Assembly (NCBI RefSeq): GCF_002300555.2
Contig: NZ_NTHN02000005.1
Span: forward strand, 80,765-144,764
Origin: Alloyangia mangrovi
GTDB taxonomy: Bacteria; Pseudomonadota; Alphaproteobacteria; Rhodobacterales; Rhodobacteraceae
Direction: 5' to 3'
Length of the DNA stretch: 64,000 nucleotides
In this document: positions 1 to 8,423 of the stretch, piece after piece
How the letters are laid out: every line of letters starts with the position of its first letter
Position numbering within the stretch: position 1 is the stretch's first letter
Made by a program: the position numbers and the translations under genes
The notes under the pieces: model-generated
What the model was told of the DNA's origin: nothing
What the model saw: only the letters and a program-made list of their open reading frames with translations
Databases searched by the model: none

Positions 1-958
1 TGCCGAGGAAGTTCAGCGGCATGGTGATCTGGATCATGTAGGCGTTGACCATGACGAAATCGCCCACGGTCAGGCTGCCGTTCTGCACGCCGATCGCCGC
101 CATCACCATGACCGCCACCAGCCCCAGGTTGATGATCAGCGCCTGGCCGAAGTTCAGCATGGCGAGCGAGGTCGCGGTCTTCACCGCGGCGTCCTCGTAG
201 CCCTCCATGGCATGGTCATAGCGCGCCGCTTCGCGGCCCTCGGCGTTGAAGTATTTCACTGTCTCGAAGTTGAGCAGGCTGTCGATGGCCTTCTGGTTGG
301 CGTCGGTGTCCTGCGCGTTCATCTTGCGGCGCAGGCGCACGCGCCATTCGGTCACCGCGAAGGTGAACCAGACGTAAAGCGCGATGGTCACGGCGACGAC
401 CGCCAGATACCAGACGTCGAAGAGCCAGAAGAGCACGATGCCCACGAGCAGCAGCTCGAGCACCAGCGGGCCGACCGAGAACAGCATGAAGCGCAGCAGG
501 AAGTCGACGCCCTTCACCCCGCGCTCGATGATCCGGCTCAGCCCGCCGGTCTTGCGGGTGATGTGATAGCGCAGCGAAAGCTTGTGGATGTGGGTGAAGG
601 TCTCGAGCGCCAGCTTGCGCAGCGCCCGTTGGCCCACCTTGGCGAAGATGCCGTCCCGCGCCTGCTGGAAAGCGGCGTTGAGAATGCGCGCCATGCCATA
701 GGCCAGCGTCAGCCCGACCGCGCCCAGAAGCAGCGTCGGGGTCTCGCCACCCAGCCTGTCCACCGCCTGCTTGTAGAGCATCGGCGTGCCGACCGCGATC
801 AACTTGGCGGCGACCAGCATCAGAAGCGAGATCACCACGCGGCGCTTCACCCACGCCTCACCCTCGGGCCAGAGGTAGGGGGCGACACGGCGCATGGTGC
901 GCAGGGCTGAGCGGCGCTCTGCGTCTTCGATGGCGGTCTGATCGGTCTCGGGAGGCAT
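1..958 (-). CDS. ATM1-type ABC exporter, N-terminal part (runs off window)
   Basis: The reading frame opens with ATG at 958 and stays open to the window edge, giving about 319 residues of the transmembrane half of an ABC exporter. The membrane domain contains the ATM1/HMT1-type segment ETVKYFNAEGREAARYD followed by a late hydrophobic helix and the GDFVMVNAYM region typical of this subfamily. Known members are half-transporters that export glutathione-linked sulfur or metal-glutathione compounds from the cytoplasm. The nucleotide-binding domain lies outside the window, so ATPase motifs cannot be checked. The gene is transcribed away from the LysM gene at 1135-2412, which is on the same strand. 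Subfamily assignment is by motif resemblance; I am confident of an ABC exporter, less so of its substrate. Confidence 0.85.
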   Translation of the reverse strand, partial: MPPETDQTAIEDAERRSALRTMRRVAPYLWPEGEAWVKRRVVISLLMLVAAKLIAVGTPMLYKQAVDRLGGETPTLLLGAVGLTLAYGMARILNAAFQQARDGIFAKVGQRALRKLALETFTHIHKLSLRYHITRKTGGLSRIIERGVKGVDFLLRFMLFSVGPLVLELLLVGIVLFWLFDVWYLAVVAVTIALYVWFTFAVTEWRVRLRRKMNAQDTDANQKAIDSLLNFETVKYFNAEGREAARYDHAMEGYEDAAVKTATSLAMLNFGQALIINLGLVAVMVMAAIGVQNGSLTVGDFVMVNAYMIQITMPLNFLG

Positions 959-1134
959 GGCTCGGCTCTCTTGGCTTGGCGGAGCATGCCCTTATCGCGG
1001 CCACCGCCCGAAAGCCAGAGGACCGAAGCGCACAGGGGCCTGTGCGCTTCGGGTGTGATTTCGATGGCAGCGCCGGAAAACCCTGTCAGGACGCCCGATC
1101 CCCGGCGCCCCGGTGCCGGGGTCAGAGGCCGGGA

Positions 1135-2412
1135 TCACTCGGGAAAGGCGAAGATCTGGCCCGGGTAGATCAGGTCGGGATCGCGGATCTGCGTCTTGTT
1201 GGCCTCGAAGAGCCGCACGTAGGCCATGCCGTCGCCGTAGCGCTCGCGGGCGATGGCCCAAAGCGTGTTGCCCGGCTGCACCGTCACCGCAGTGATCTCC
1301 TCGGCGCCCGGCAGCTCGGCGGCTGCGGCGGCGAGCTTCTCGGGCGGCTCGCGGCGGAAAGGGCTCTCGGCGCGGGCCGAGACCTTGCCATCACCGCCGA
1401 TCTGGTCGACGCGCAGCGTGTAGGTGCCCGCCGCGATCTGCGGCAGCGCGACCTGCCAGCGACCGTTCGCGGCAACCTGCAGCGTGGTGACCTCGCTATT
1501 GTCAAGATAGACGCGCAGGAAAGCCTCGCCACTTCCACGGCCAGAGAGCGCGACACCGCCCTCGGCGTCATAGGTGATCGCGTCGATGGCCACGCCGCCC
1601 GGCGCCATGGCCTGCGCGCTCTGCATCACCTCGACGCCGCCGGCGTCCTGCAGAAGCACGGTGGGCGCGGCCTGCTCCTGGCTGGCGCCGCTCCCGGCGG
1701 CGGCAAGCTCGCGGCCCTCGCCCGTCTGCGCACCCTCCTCTGCCACCAGCGGCGGCGCGGGCGGGGTGAGGATCACCTCCTGCTCGGACTCGATTTCCTT
1801 GCCGTTCCAACGCATCAACAGGCGCAGCACCTGCGGCTCGGTCGCGGCGGGAAGGTCGAAGAAGGCGGCGAAACGCCCATCGCCGCCGACCGGGCTGGAG
1901 AGCTCTTCCTTGCCGTCGAGCAGCAGGACGACCTCGCTGCCCGGCTCGGCGCGGCCCGCCACGGTCACGAGACCGCCGGGCTCGGCGCGCACGAGATCGA
2001 AGGTCGGCACGGCGGGACTGGCTACGGCATCTGCGCTGGCGGAGGGTGTGTCGGTGTTCGGGGTGTCCTCTGCGGTTGCCTCGCCTTCAGCGGGCGCGAC
2101 CATCGCGAGTTCTTCCTCGGGGGTATTGGGCTCTGCGCCCTCCGCCTCTGCGGTCTCGGCCGGCGCGGCGGTCTCGGCTTCTCCCTCGGAAACGGATGCA
2201 GAAGCCTCCGCGGTCGGCGCGGGCACGGTGGCTGGTGCGTCTGCGGCCGGAGCGCTATCTCCGAGCTTGGCCGCGGCGGGTTGTTCGGTCACCGGTGTCG
2301 CCGCCGGGAGGCTCACCTCGGTGGGTTTCAGCCCGATCACCCCGCTCACGTAGAGCGCGCCGACCACTGCCGCCGCACCCACGCCGATCCAGACCCAGAG
2401 TTTCTCGTTCAT
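1135..2412 (-). CDS. LysM domain protein with N-terminal membrane anchor
   Basis: A protein of about 425 residues. It begins with one hydrophobic segment (residues 5-24, after MNEKLWVWIG), continues with a long Ala/Pro/Glu-rich linker, then Ig-like or adhesion-like repeats, and ends with a LysM domain (VQPGNTLWAIARERYG to the C-terminus). LysM binds peptidoglycan glycan strands, so this is probably an inner-membrane-anchored periplasmic protein touching the cell wall. I chose the ATG at 2412 because the anchor starts there; an in-frame start 12 codons upstream is possible. It is divergent from the LOG gene at 2520. Rhodobacteraceae commonly carry such a gene; its precise role is unknown. Confidence 0.8.
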   Translation of the reverse strand: MNEKLWVWIGVGAAAVVGALYVSGVIGLKPTEVSLPAATPVTEQPAAAKLGDSAPAADAPATVPAPTAEASASVSEGEAETAAPAETAEAEGAEPNTPEEELAMVAPAEGEATAEDTPNTDTPSASADAVASPAVPTFDLVRAEPGGLVTVAGRAEPGSEVVLLLDGKEELSSPVGGDGRFAAFFDLPAATEPQVLRLLMRWNGKEIESEQEVILTPPAPPLVAEEGAQTGEGRELAAAGSGASQEQAAPTVLLQDAGGVEVMQSAQAMAPGGVAIDAITYDAEGGVALSGRGSGEAFLRVYLDNSEVTTLQVAANGRWQVALPQIAAGTYTLRVDQIGGDGKVSARAESPFRREPPEKLAAAAAELPGAEEITAVTVQPGNTLWAIARERYGDGMAYVRLFEANKTQIRDPDLIYPGQIFAFPE

Positions 2413-2519
2413 CTTCGATATCCCACACACGGCGCTCCACCCATCCACATGAGCGCGGTTGAGAACCTATAACAATCCCGTTATCACCCGTCAAAACAGC
2501 ATTTTTTTGGATTATCCAC

Positions 2520-3071
2520 ATGACCGCCAGATCTGTCTGCATTTATTGCGGCTCGCGCCACGGTGCTGCATCCAGCTACGCTGCCGATGCCAAATTGCTC
2601 GGCACTTCCATTGCACAACAAGGATGGCGACTTGTCTATGGCGCCGGCGACGTCGGGCTGATGGGAGAGGTCGCCCGCGCAGCACAGGAGGTCGGCGGCG
2701 AGACTTTCGGCGTGATCCCGACGCACCTTCTGTCTCGCGAGGTAGGCAAGACCGACCTCACCCGTTTCGTGATCACCGAGACCATGCACGAGCGCAAGAA
2801 GGTCATGCTGATGAACGCCGACGCGGTGGTGCTGATGCCCGGCGGCGCAGGCAGCCTCGACGAGTTCTTCGAGGCGCTGACTTGGCGCCAGCTTGGTCTG
2901 CATGACAAGCCGATCGTGCTGCTCGACACCGAGGGGTTCTGGGGGCCGCTGAAGACGCTGCTCGATCACGTCGTGGCGCAGGGATTCGCCGAGGCCTCGT
3001 TGCTGGACTTCGTGCACAGCGCAAGCAGCCCCGAGGGGGTGATGGAGATTCTCTCGCGCGAACTGGCCTGA
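2520..3071 (+). CDS. LOG family nucleotide phosphoribohydrolase
   Basis: A 183-residue protein of the LOG (TIGR00730) family, Rossmann-like enzymes that split nucleoside 5'-monophosphates (in some members cytokinin riboside monophosphate) into base and ribose 5-phosphate. The N-terminus (SVCIYCGSRHGA) matches the family, and the catalytic loop is PGGAGSLDEFFE, corresponding to the consensus PGGxGTxxE with Ser replacing Thr. The length is typical. It is divergent from the LysM gene and ends before a strong bidirectional hairpin at 3115-3143. The natural substrate in this bacterium cannot be read from sequence. Confidence 0.87.
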   Translation: MTARSVCIYCGSRHGAASSYAADAKLLGTSIAQQGWRLVYGAGDVGLMGEVARAAQEVGGETFGVIPTHLLSREVGKTDLTRFVITETMHERKKVMLMNADAVVLMPGGAGSLDEFFEALTWRQLGLHDKPIVLLDTEGFWGPLKTLLDHVVAQGFAEASLLDFVHSASSPEGVMEILSRELA

Positions 3072-3114
3072 GGTTCCGCGTTAAGAATGGCCGTCAATTA
3101 ACTGATAAGAAAAT

Positions 3115-3143
3115 GAAACGCCGCTCGGTAAGAGCGGCGTTTC
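3115..3143. terminator. Bidirectional terminator between convergent genes
   Basis: A perfect 12-bp stem (3115-3126 with 3132-3143) with a 5-nt loop. The outer stem reads GAAA/TTTC, so both strands gain an A-rich entry and U-rich exit. It sits between the convergent LOG gene (ends 3071) and host-attachment gene (ends 3165) and probably stops both. Confidence 0.8.
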
Positions 3144-3164
3144 GTATTCGGTCGAGGGGGCGGA

Positions 3165-3620
3165 TCAGGCTGGCGCGAACTCGGCGCGCAGCAGTTTCTC
3201 GATCTTGTCGAGCGGGTGATTGGTCAGTGTCTTGTCCACTTCGGCCACCACCTTGTCGGCCACTTCCTTGTGCAGCTTGGCCCGCAGCTCGCCCAGAGTA
3301 GCGGGCGGTGCGACCAGGACGATGCGCTCGAAGCGGCCCTTGTGGGCCAGCTTGTAGAGGATGTCCGCCAGCTCGTCCGCGAAGCGTTCCTTGGCCAGCT
3401 CATGCCAGTCCGTGTCGTCGAGCGCCGACTTCTGGCCCGGCCCGCCATCGGCCATTCTGCCCGGCCGATTGGCCGATTGCTCGCGATCCGAGGGGTTCTC
3501 CTGCGTCTCGATGCGAACAACGTTCAGGTCGGGATCCTGCGCATCCACGTCGTTGCGCAGGAACAGCGCTTTTTCGCCGTCCGCGACCAGAACCCATGTG
3601 CCATTGGTGAGAATCGCCAT
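3165..3620 (-). CDS. Host attachment family protein
   Basis: A 151-residue protein resembling the Pfam family named for proteins required for attachment to host cells. The start is ATG at 3620, preceded by a good GGAGGA ribosome site; in-frame sequence upstream is not convincing coding. The N-terminal part (TWVLVADGEKALFL) is the conserved beta-strand/nucleotide-like fold start, and the C-terminal part (RIVLVAPPATLGELRAKLH) is the family signature. The fold recalls eRF1 domain 1/archaeal Pelota-like modules. The family name derives from an attachment phenotype in plant-associated bacteria; the biochemical role is unproven. It lies downstream of the fda aldolase on the same strand, separated by a hairpin. 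Confidence 0.8.
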   Translation of the reverse strand: MAILTNGTWVLVADGEKALFLRNDVDAQDPDLNVVRIETQENPSDREQSANRPGRMADGGPGQKSALDDTDWHELAKERFADELADILYKLAHKGRFERIVLVAPPATLGELRAKLHKEVADKVVAEVDKTLTNHPLDKIEKLLRAEFAPA

Positions 3621-3719
3621 GATGCTTCCTCCTGTTTCGTTCGGGGACCCAACGTCCGGCGCCGACCGGCGTTCCCTGCGCGCGGCGCGGCGCGCCTCAC
3701 AGGATATCACGAAACGAAA

Positions 3720-3749
3720 GCGCCCGGCCCCTCGATGGAGGCCGGGCGC
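3720..3749 (-). terminator. Hairpin terminator after fda
   Basis: A 10-bp GC stem (3720-3729 with 3740-3749) lies 38 bp past the fda stop. On the minus strand it is followed by a T-rich stretch (CTTTCGTTTCG). It probably separates fda from the host-attachment gene. Confidence 0.65.
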
Positions 3750-3786
3750 ATTGGCCCCGCGAGGGCCGATCCGGATCAGGCTGCGT

Positions 3787-4692
3787 TCAGAGCGACGCCT
3801 GGTAGATCTTCTCGATGTTGCTGCCCAGAAGCGCGTTGAACTCATCGTCCGACTGCTTCTTCGACAGGCCCTCTGCCAGCGCGCGGCTGAAGGAGGCGAT
3901 CATCTTGGTGTTCTTCGACAGTCGCTCGCAGGCGTCGTCGGTCGAGTATCCGCCCGAGAGCGCCACGACACGCACCACGCGCGGGTGATCGGCGAGACCG
4001 TCGTAGAGGCCCGGAACCGAGGGGATGGTCAGCTTGATCATCACATCCTCGCCCTCGGCCAGCGTGTCGAGGTGCTTGGCCAGCGAGGCCTCGAGGATCG
4101 CCTCGGCCTCTTCCTTGGTCGCGGAGTGGATGTTCACCTCGGGCTCGAGGATCGGCACCATGCCGGCAGCGATGACCATGCGGCCGATCTCGAACTGCTG
4201 CGCCACCACGGCCTCGATCCCTTCGGCATTCGCCTCGTGGATCACCGAACGCTCCTTGGTGCCGAAGATGCCGAATTCCTGCGCGGCCTCGTCGAGGAAC
4301 TCCGCCAGGCCCGGCATCGGCTTCATCAGCTGCACGCCGTTCGCTTCGTCCTCAAGACCCTTGTCGATCTTCAGGAAGGGCACCACGCCGCGCTTTTCCC
4401 ACAGGTACTGGGCGGTCGGCAGGCCTTCGATCTCGCCGCGCATGGTGCGCTCGAAGAGGATCGCGCCAAGCACCTTGTCATTGGTGAAGTCGGGCGCGGT
4501 GATGATGCGGGTGCGCATCTTGTGGATCTCGCCGTACATTTCGGCTTCGCCGTTGTATTCGCTCTCCTCGACGCCGTACTGCAGCAGCGCCTTGGGAGTC
4601 GAGCCGCCGGACTGGTCGAGCGCGGCGATGAAGCCCTTGCCCGATGCCATCTGGTCTTTTTGCTTTGCAAAAACGGCCTTGTCCTGTGCCAT
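3787..4692 (-). CDS. fda: Fructose-bisphosphate aldolase class I
   Basis: A 301-residue class I (Schiff-base) aldolase, which interconverts fructose 1,6-bisphosphate with glyceraldehyde 3-phosphate and dihydroxyacetone phosphate in glycolysis and gluconeogenesis. Diagnostic segments are GKGFIAALDQSGGSTPKAL at the N-terminus, VPFLKIDKG, EPEVNI and VVALSGGYS. The length is right for the bacterial class I type (about 295-300). The ATG at 4692 has a GAGGATCC ribosome site. The upstream region 4777-4798 carries overlapping TTA-CG-TAA palindromes resembling the operator of CceR, the LacI-type central-carbon regulator of Rhodobacter, suggesting repression or activation with carbon flux; that link is inference. 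Confidence 0.93.
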   Translation of the reverse strand: MAQDKAVFAKQKDQMASGKGFIAALDQSGGSTPKALLQYGVEESEYNGEAEMYGEIHKMRTRIITAPDFTNDKVLGAILFERTMRGEIEGLPTAQYLWEKRGVVPFLKIDKGLEDEANGVQLMKPMPGLAEFLDEAAQEFGIFGTKERSVIHEANAEGIEAVVAQQFEIGRMVIAAGMVPILEPEVNIHSATKEEAEAILEASLAKHLDTLAEGEDVMIKLTIPSVPGLYDGLADHPRVVRVVALSGGYSTDDACERLSKNTKMIASFSRALAEGLSKKQSDDEFNALLGSNIEKIYQASL

Positions 4693-4776
4693 GGAGGATC
4701 CTCTGTAGATCGTTAAAATCGGTTTACCAAAGGCTTAGACCAAGGCGCGGGGATTGGATAGATCGAAGCGCGCCTT

Positions 4777-4798
4777 TAACGCTACCATTAGCGCTAGC
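4777..4798 (-). promoter_or_regulatory. CceR-like operator pair upstream of fda
   Basis: Two overlapping palindromic sites are centred on TTAACGCTACCA and CATTAGCGCTAGCG. Both resemble the CceR consensus TGTTAGCGCTAACA reported for Rhodobacter sphaeroides central-carbon genes. The second site overlaps the stop codon of the P450 gene. The match is by eye and imperfect. Confidence 0.45.
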
Positions 4799-6153
4799 GG
4801 GGCAAGATGCGCAGCCATATGCCGTCGCGCGCACGCACGGTCAGGAAGGCGACCGGCTCCGGGATCCTCTCGGGCACGATCTCGAGCCTCAGGTCCCGTA
4901 GGATCAGCGAAAGCAGCAGTACCCCCTCGACCATGGCAAATCCTGCCCCGGTGCAGACCCGCGGCCCCGCGGAAAAGGGCATGTAAGCCTCGCGCGCGCA
5001 TCGTTTGCCGTTGCCGGTGCCCCAGCGCGCCGGATCAAAGCCGTCGGGATTCTCCCAGAGCCGCTCGTGCCGGTGCTGGTGCCACGGGCTCAGCACCACC
5101 TGCGCGCCCTTCGGCACGTCGCGGTCGCGGAAGCGCTCGGGACAGGTGGTCTCGCGCACCATCATCGGCACGGGCGGATAGAGCCGCAGCGCCTCGCGGA
5201 AGACGTCGCGCGAGAGGCGCAGCTTGGCGATATCCGCAAAGTCCGGCACGTCGCCGAGCAGCTGCGCCTCCGCGGCGAGCCGCTCCTGCCACTCGGGGTA
5301 CGCTGCCACCAGCCAGAGAGCCCAGGCCAGCGCCGAGGCCGAGGTTTCATGCCCGGCAAGAAAGAAGATCGCCACCTGGTCGACCATCTCCTCGGTCGAG
5401 AAGGTCTCGCCGGTTTGCGGGTCCGCGGTGGTCAGGATCTTGGTCGCAAGATCGTCCGGCGCCCGTCCCGCCACGATCTCGGCCTGCCGCGCGGCGGTCA
5501 ACTCGGTGATCAGCGCCCGGATGCGTTTCGCCGCGCCCCTGGTGGAGCGCCGATGAAACCTAGGCATCCAGCGCGGCAGCGGCAGGAAGGCTGCAAGATT
5601 GAGGATAGGCTGCGTGCGCTGGTAGGCGCGGAACTCGTGGAACACCGCCTGCGCCACGTCGTGCTCAATCGGCAGAGAGAAGAGCGTGCGGAAGATCACG
5701 TCGGCGGCGGCGTGGCTGGTGTGTTCCTCGATCTCCACCTCGGCGCCCGCGCCCGCTTCGACCTTCAGCCGCGCCAGCGCCGCCTGCGCCGCCTCCCACA
5801 TGGCCGGATAAGTCTCCTTCAGCCGCCCGCCCTCGAAGGCCGGGTCGATGATCCGCCGCTGCCGCAGCCACGTCTCGCCATTGCTGAGGAAGACCGAATT
5901 GCCGAGCAAGGGCCGCAGCCCCTCGGCGATGCGCCCGGACTTGGGGAAGTCCATGGGGCGGTCCTTGAGCACGGTCTTCACCAGCTCGGGCTGATTGATC
6001 ATGTAGGAACGGAAGAAGGGCGTGCGAAACTCGGCCATCCAAGCCCGGTAGAGCCGCGCCGGCTGCGCCGACAGGAGGTCCGCCCGGAAGAGCTTCAGGT
6101 AGCGCAGCAGCGAGACCCTGTCGGGCCGGGATTTCGGCTTCGGGGGGGATCAT
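4794..6153 (-). CDS. Cytochrome P450 (apparent frameshift near the start)
   Basis: A heme monooxygenase. Visible motifs are the I-helix oxygen-binding AGHETSAS, the ExxR motif EALR, and the heme-ligand loop FSAGPRVCTG. The long open frame starts at 6038, but homologous sequence (PPKPKSRPDRVSLLRYLKLF and on) continues upstream in another frame to an ATG at 6153 that forms an ATGA overlap with the upstream hydrolase. The frames join at a run of seven C on the coding strand (6142-6148); six C would give one continuous protein of about 452 residues, a normal P450 length. Downstream of ccdA and the hydrolase, it is probably translationally coupled. No ferredoxin or reductase partner is nearby and the substrate is unknown. 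Confidence 0.88.
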
Positions 6154-7394
6154 GCGGCGCGGCCCGACGCGGGCTCGGTCGAGGTGAAGCGGTTCACCGG
6201 CGCCTCCAGCCGGCTGGCCGAGGGTGGACGTTGCGCATAGCGCGCGGCCAGCGTCCGCGGCCCGGCGGTGATGCGGAAATAGTCGTAGTCCAGCGGCGCG
6301 TCGAAGGCGCAGAGATATTGGAAATGCAGCCGGAAGAAGCGCCAGCGCAGCGCCTTCCAGCGCGCGGGGCTGAGCGAGCGGGTGAACTGCGCCGAGAAGA
6401 CGAGCGGCCAGCGCTTGCCCTCGGGTGCCACGCCCGAGACCGCCACCGGATCGCAGAGCGCAAAGGCGCAGCCGTCGCCGGGGGCGGTGACGTCGACCCA
6501 TGTCAGCTCGGTCCGGGTCGAAAGATAGGCAAGGTCCGCCCGCAGCCGCCATGCCCCGCGCAGGAAGGAGACCATCGGCACCACCTGCCCGAGGCTGAGG
6601 AACGCGAGCTTCGGCCCGCCTTTGGGCACCCTGCCCGAGCGGATCAGATCGGCGAGGATCGACACAGCCAGATGCGCTCCCGAGCTGTGGCCGACCACGA
6701 GAACTTCGTCGACATCCTCACGCAGCGCCGCCGCGATGGTCTCGCCGAACTGCGCCATGCGCGCCTCGAGCTCCGGCGGATTGGCGCCACTGTGGCGCGC
6801 GGAATAGGCGTAGTCGTGCATCAGGTAATAGGCGAAGATCTTGCCGTCCTTGCGCTGGAACCAGCGCAGCAGCGTCCAGACCGCCGCCAGACCCAGCACA
6901 CCGCCGAGCAACCGTGCCGCGACACCGAGCCATGGCGCGGCCAGCGCCGTCAGCGCATAAACAGCCGATCCAACACCGATCGCCAGCCCCAGTTGCAGCA
7001 GCAGCATCCCCACCGGGTAGAGCGCCGCGATCACCGGCCCCTTGCGCAGCTTCATCAGTCGGAAGAGCGCGCCGGTAGAGACGTATTCCCACGCCGTGCG
7101 CACCAGTTGCAGGTAGGTTGCCGGGATGGAATTCGACATGCTCGAGCGCACGATATCGGACCAGACCAGCACCTCGACATCCGCGGTGACCTGCGCGCCG
7201 TCCATCTCGGCCTCGACATGCCAGCCGTAGGCGCCGCCGCCGGTCTTCGGGCTCAGGGTCAGGCTGTAGCCGGAGATCGCCGCCTGCGCCGCGCCCTCCT
7301 TCCGGTAGAGCTCGCGGTAGCGGCGCGGGTGAATGGGGTCGTAGCCGGGGATGTAGACCACCCGCCTGCGCGCCACGCTATCGCTGTCACTCAT
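6150..7394 (-). CDS. Membrane-associated alpha/beta hydrolase
   Basis: A 414-residue protein. The N-terminal part (RRRVVYIPGYDPIHPRRYREL) precedes two hydrophobic segments near residues 120-175, then the hydrolase core with the nucleophile elbow GHSSGAH. This is the Gly-x-Ser-x-Gly signature of serine esterases and lipases. The start at 7394 (MSDSDSVARR) fits better than the longer open frame from 7553. Its stop overlaps the P450 start as ATGA, pointing to coupled translation and a shared task, perhaps oxidation and hydrolysis of the same hydrophobic substrate. The function is inferred only at the fold level. ccdA lies 94 bp upstream on the same strand. Confidence 0.78.
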   Translation of the reverse strand: MSDSDSVARRRVVYIPGYDPIHPRRYRELYRKEGAAQAAISGYSLTLSPKTGGGAYGWHVEAEMDGAQVTADVEVLVWSDIVRSSMSNSIPATYLQLVRTAWEYVSTGALFRLMKLRKGPVIAALYPVGMLLLQLGLAIGVGSAVYALTALAAPWLGVAARLLGGVLGLAAVWTLLRWFQRKDGKIFAYYLMHDYAYSARHSGANPPELEARMAQFGETIAAALREDVDEVLVVGHSSGAHLAVSILADLIRSGRVPKGGPKLAFLSLGQVVPMVSFLRGAWRLRADLAYLSTRTELTWVDVTAPGDGCAFALCDPVAVSGVAPEGKRWPLVFSAQFTRSLSPARWKALRWRFFRLHFQYLCAFDAPLDYDYFRITAGPRTLAARYAQRPPSASRLEAPVNRFTSTEPASGRAA

Positions 7395-7488
7395 ACCACG
7401 GCCCCTGTTCCCCTGCCCGGACGATGCCCGTGGCGGGCGCCAAGGGCAAGACCGTGACGAGACGAGAAGGCGCGGGTGTGGCGCGGGA

Positions 7489-8241
7489 TCAGCCGAGCTG
7501 GCCGAGCGCCGGGAAGGTTTCGAGAAGCCAGAAGGAGAAGGCCGAGAAGGCACCGGTCAGAAGCGCGAGGCCGACGACGATGAGCAGCACGCCCATGATC
7601 CGCTCGATGGTCTTCATGTGGCGCTTGAGCCGGTTCATCAGCCCCATGGCACGGCTCAGGAAGACCGCCGCCAGCAGGAAGGGCAACCCCAGCCCCAGCG
7701 CGTAGACGCCGAGCAGCAGCGTGCCACGCGCGACCGAGGCCTCGGTCGCGGCGAGCGACAGGATCGCGCCGAGTTGCGGGCCGATGCAGGGCGTCCAGCC
7801 GAAGGCGAAGGCGAGCCCAAGAAGGTAGGCGCCAAAGGCCGACCCCCCTGCCTCACCCGCATCCAGCCGCGCCTCGCGGTCGAGGAAGGGGATGCGGAAG
7901 ACATGCAGGAAGTGAAGCCCGAAGACGATCACCACCACGCCCGAGATCCGCGCCAGAAGGATCTGGTTCTGCAGGAAGAAGCTGCCGAGCCAGGAGGCGG
8001 TGAAGCCGAGCAGGATGAAGACCGTCGAGAGCCCGAGCACGAAAAAGAGCGCCGCGGTGAAGGCACGCCAGCGGGCGCTGCCGCCGGCCTGCATCTCCTG
8101 CAGCGACACGCCCGACATGAAGGCGAGATACGGCGGCACAATGGGCAGAACACAGGGGCTGAGGAACGAGATCACGCCCCCGAAGAGCGCCACGATCATG
8201 GCGGGGAGCAGGCTTGCGTCGATGATCTCGATTCCGAACAT
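7489..8241 (-). CDS. ccdA: Cytochrome c biogenesis / thiol transporter CcdA
   Basis: A 250-residue integral membrane protein of the CcdA/DsbD family, which carries reducing equivalents from cytoplasmic thioredoxin to periplasmic thiol pathways for cytochrome c maturation. About six membrane helices are visible. The two essential cysteines lie in the conserved prolines-rich motifs LSPCVLPIVPPYLAF and FGWTPCIGPQLGA. The start at 8241 (MFGIEIIDASLL) is chosen because upstream in-frame sequence is not membrane-like or conserved. It heads the ccdA-hydrolase-P450 run. Confidence 0.93.
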   Translation of the reverse strand: MFGIEIIDASLLPAMIVALFGGVISFLSPCVLPIVPPYLAFMSGVSLQEMQAGGSARWRAFTAALFFVLGLSTVFILLGFTASWLGSFFLQNQILLARISGVVVIVFGLHFLHVFRIPFLDREARLDAGEAGGSAFGAYLLGLAFAFGWTPCIGPQLGAILSLAATEASVARGTLLLGVYALGLGLPFLLAAVFLSRAMGLMNRLKRHMKTIERIMGVLLIVVGLALLTGAFSAFSFWLLETFPALGQLG

Positions 8242-8371
8242 GCCTTTCGAATAGGCGATCCCGAGGGCCCCGTCACCCGGCGGCGTCTCACGTCTGCGTT
8301 CCCCGGCTGAAATGATGTGCCAGCGCCACGCCCCCGCGGCTTGGGATGCAGAGCCGCGGCTCAAAATGGAA

Positions 8372-8399
8372 AACGCCCCGGCGCTGGGGCCGGGGCGTT
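8372..8399 (-). terminator. Intrinsic terminator of rne
   Basis: A 10-bp GC stem (8372-8381 with 8390-8399) lies just past the rne stop. On the minus strand it is followed by TTTTCCATTTTG, a good U-rich tail. Confidence 0.8.
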
Positions 8400-8423
8400 C
8401 TCTCTAGCTCTGTCAGCGGGGCC

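Noticed and set aside
5067..7457. A 796-residue open frame opposite the P450/hydrolase genes
   Set aside because: It is a shadow of real genes on the other strand, with a His/Arg-rich composition and no family motifs.
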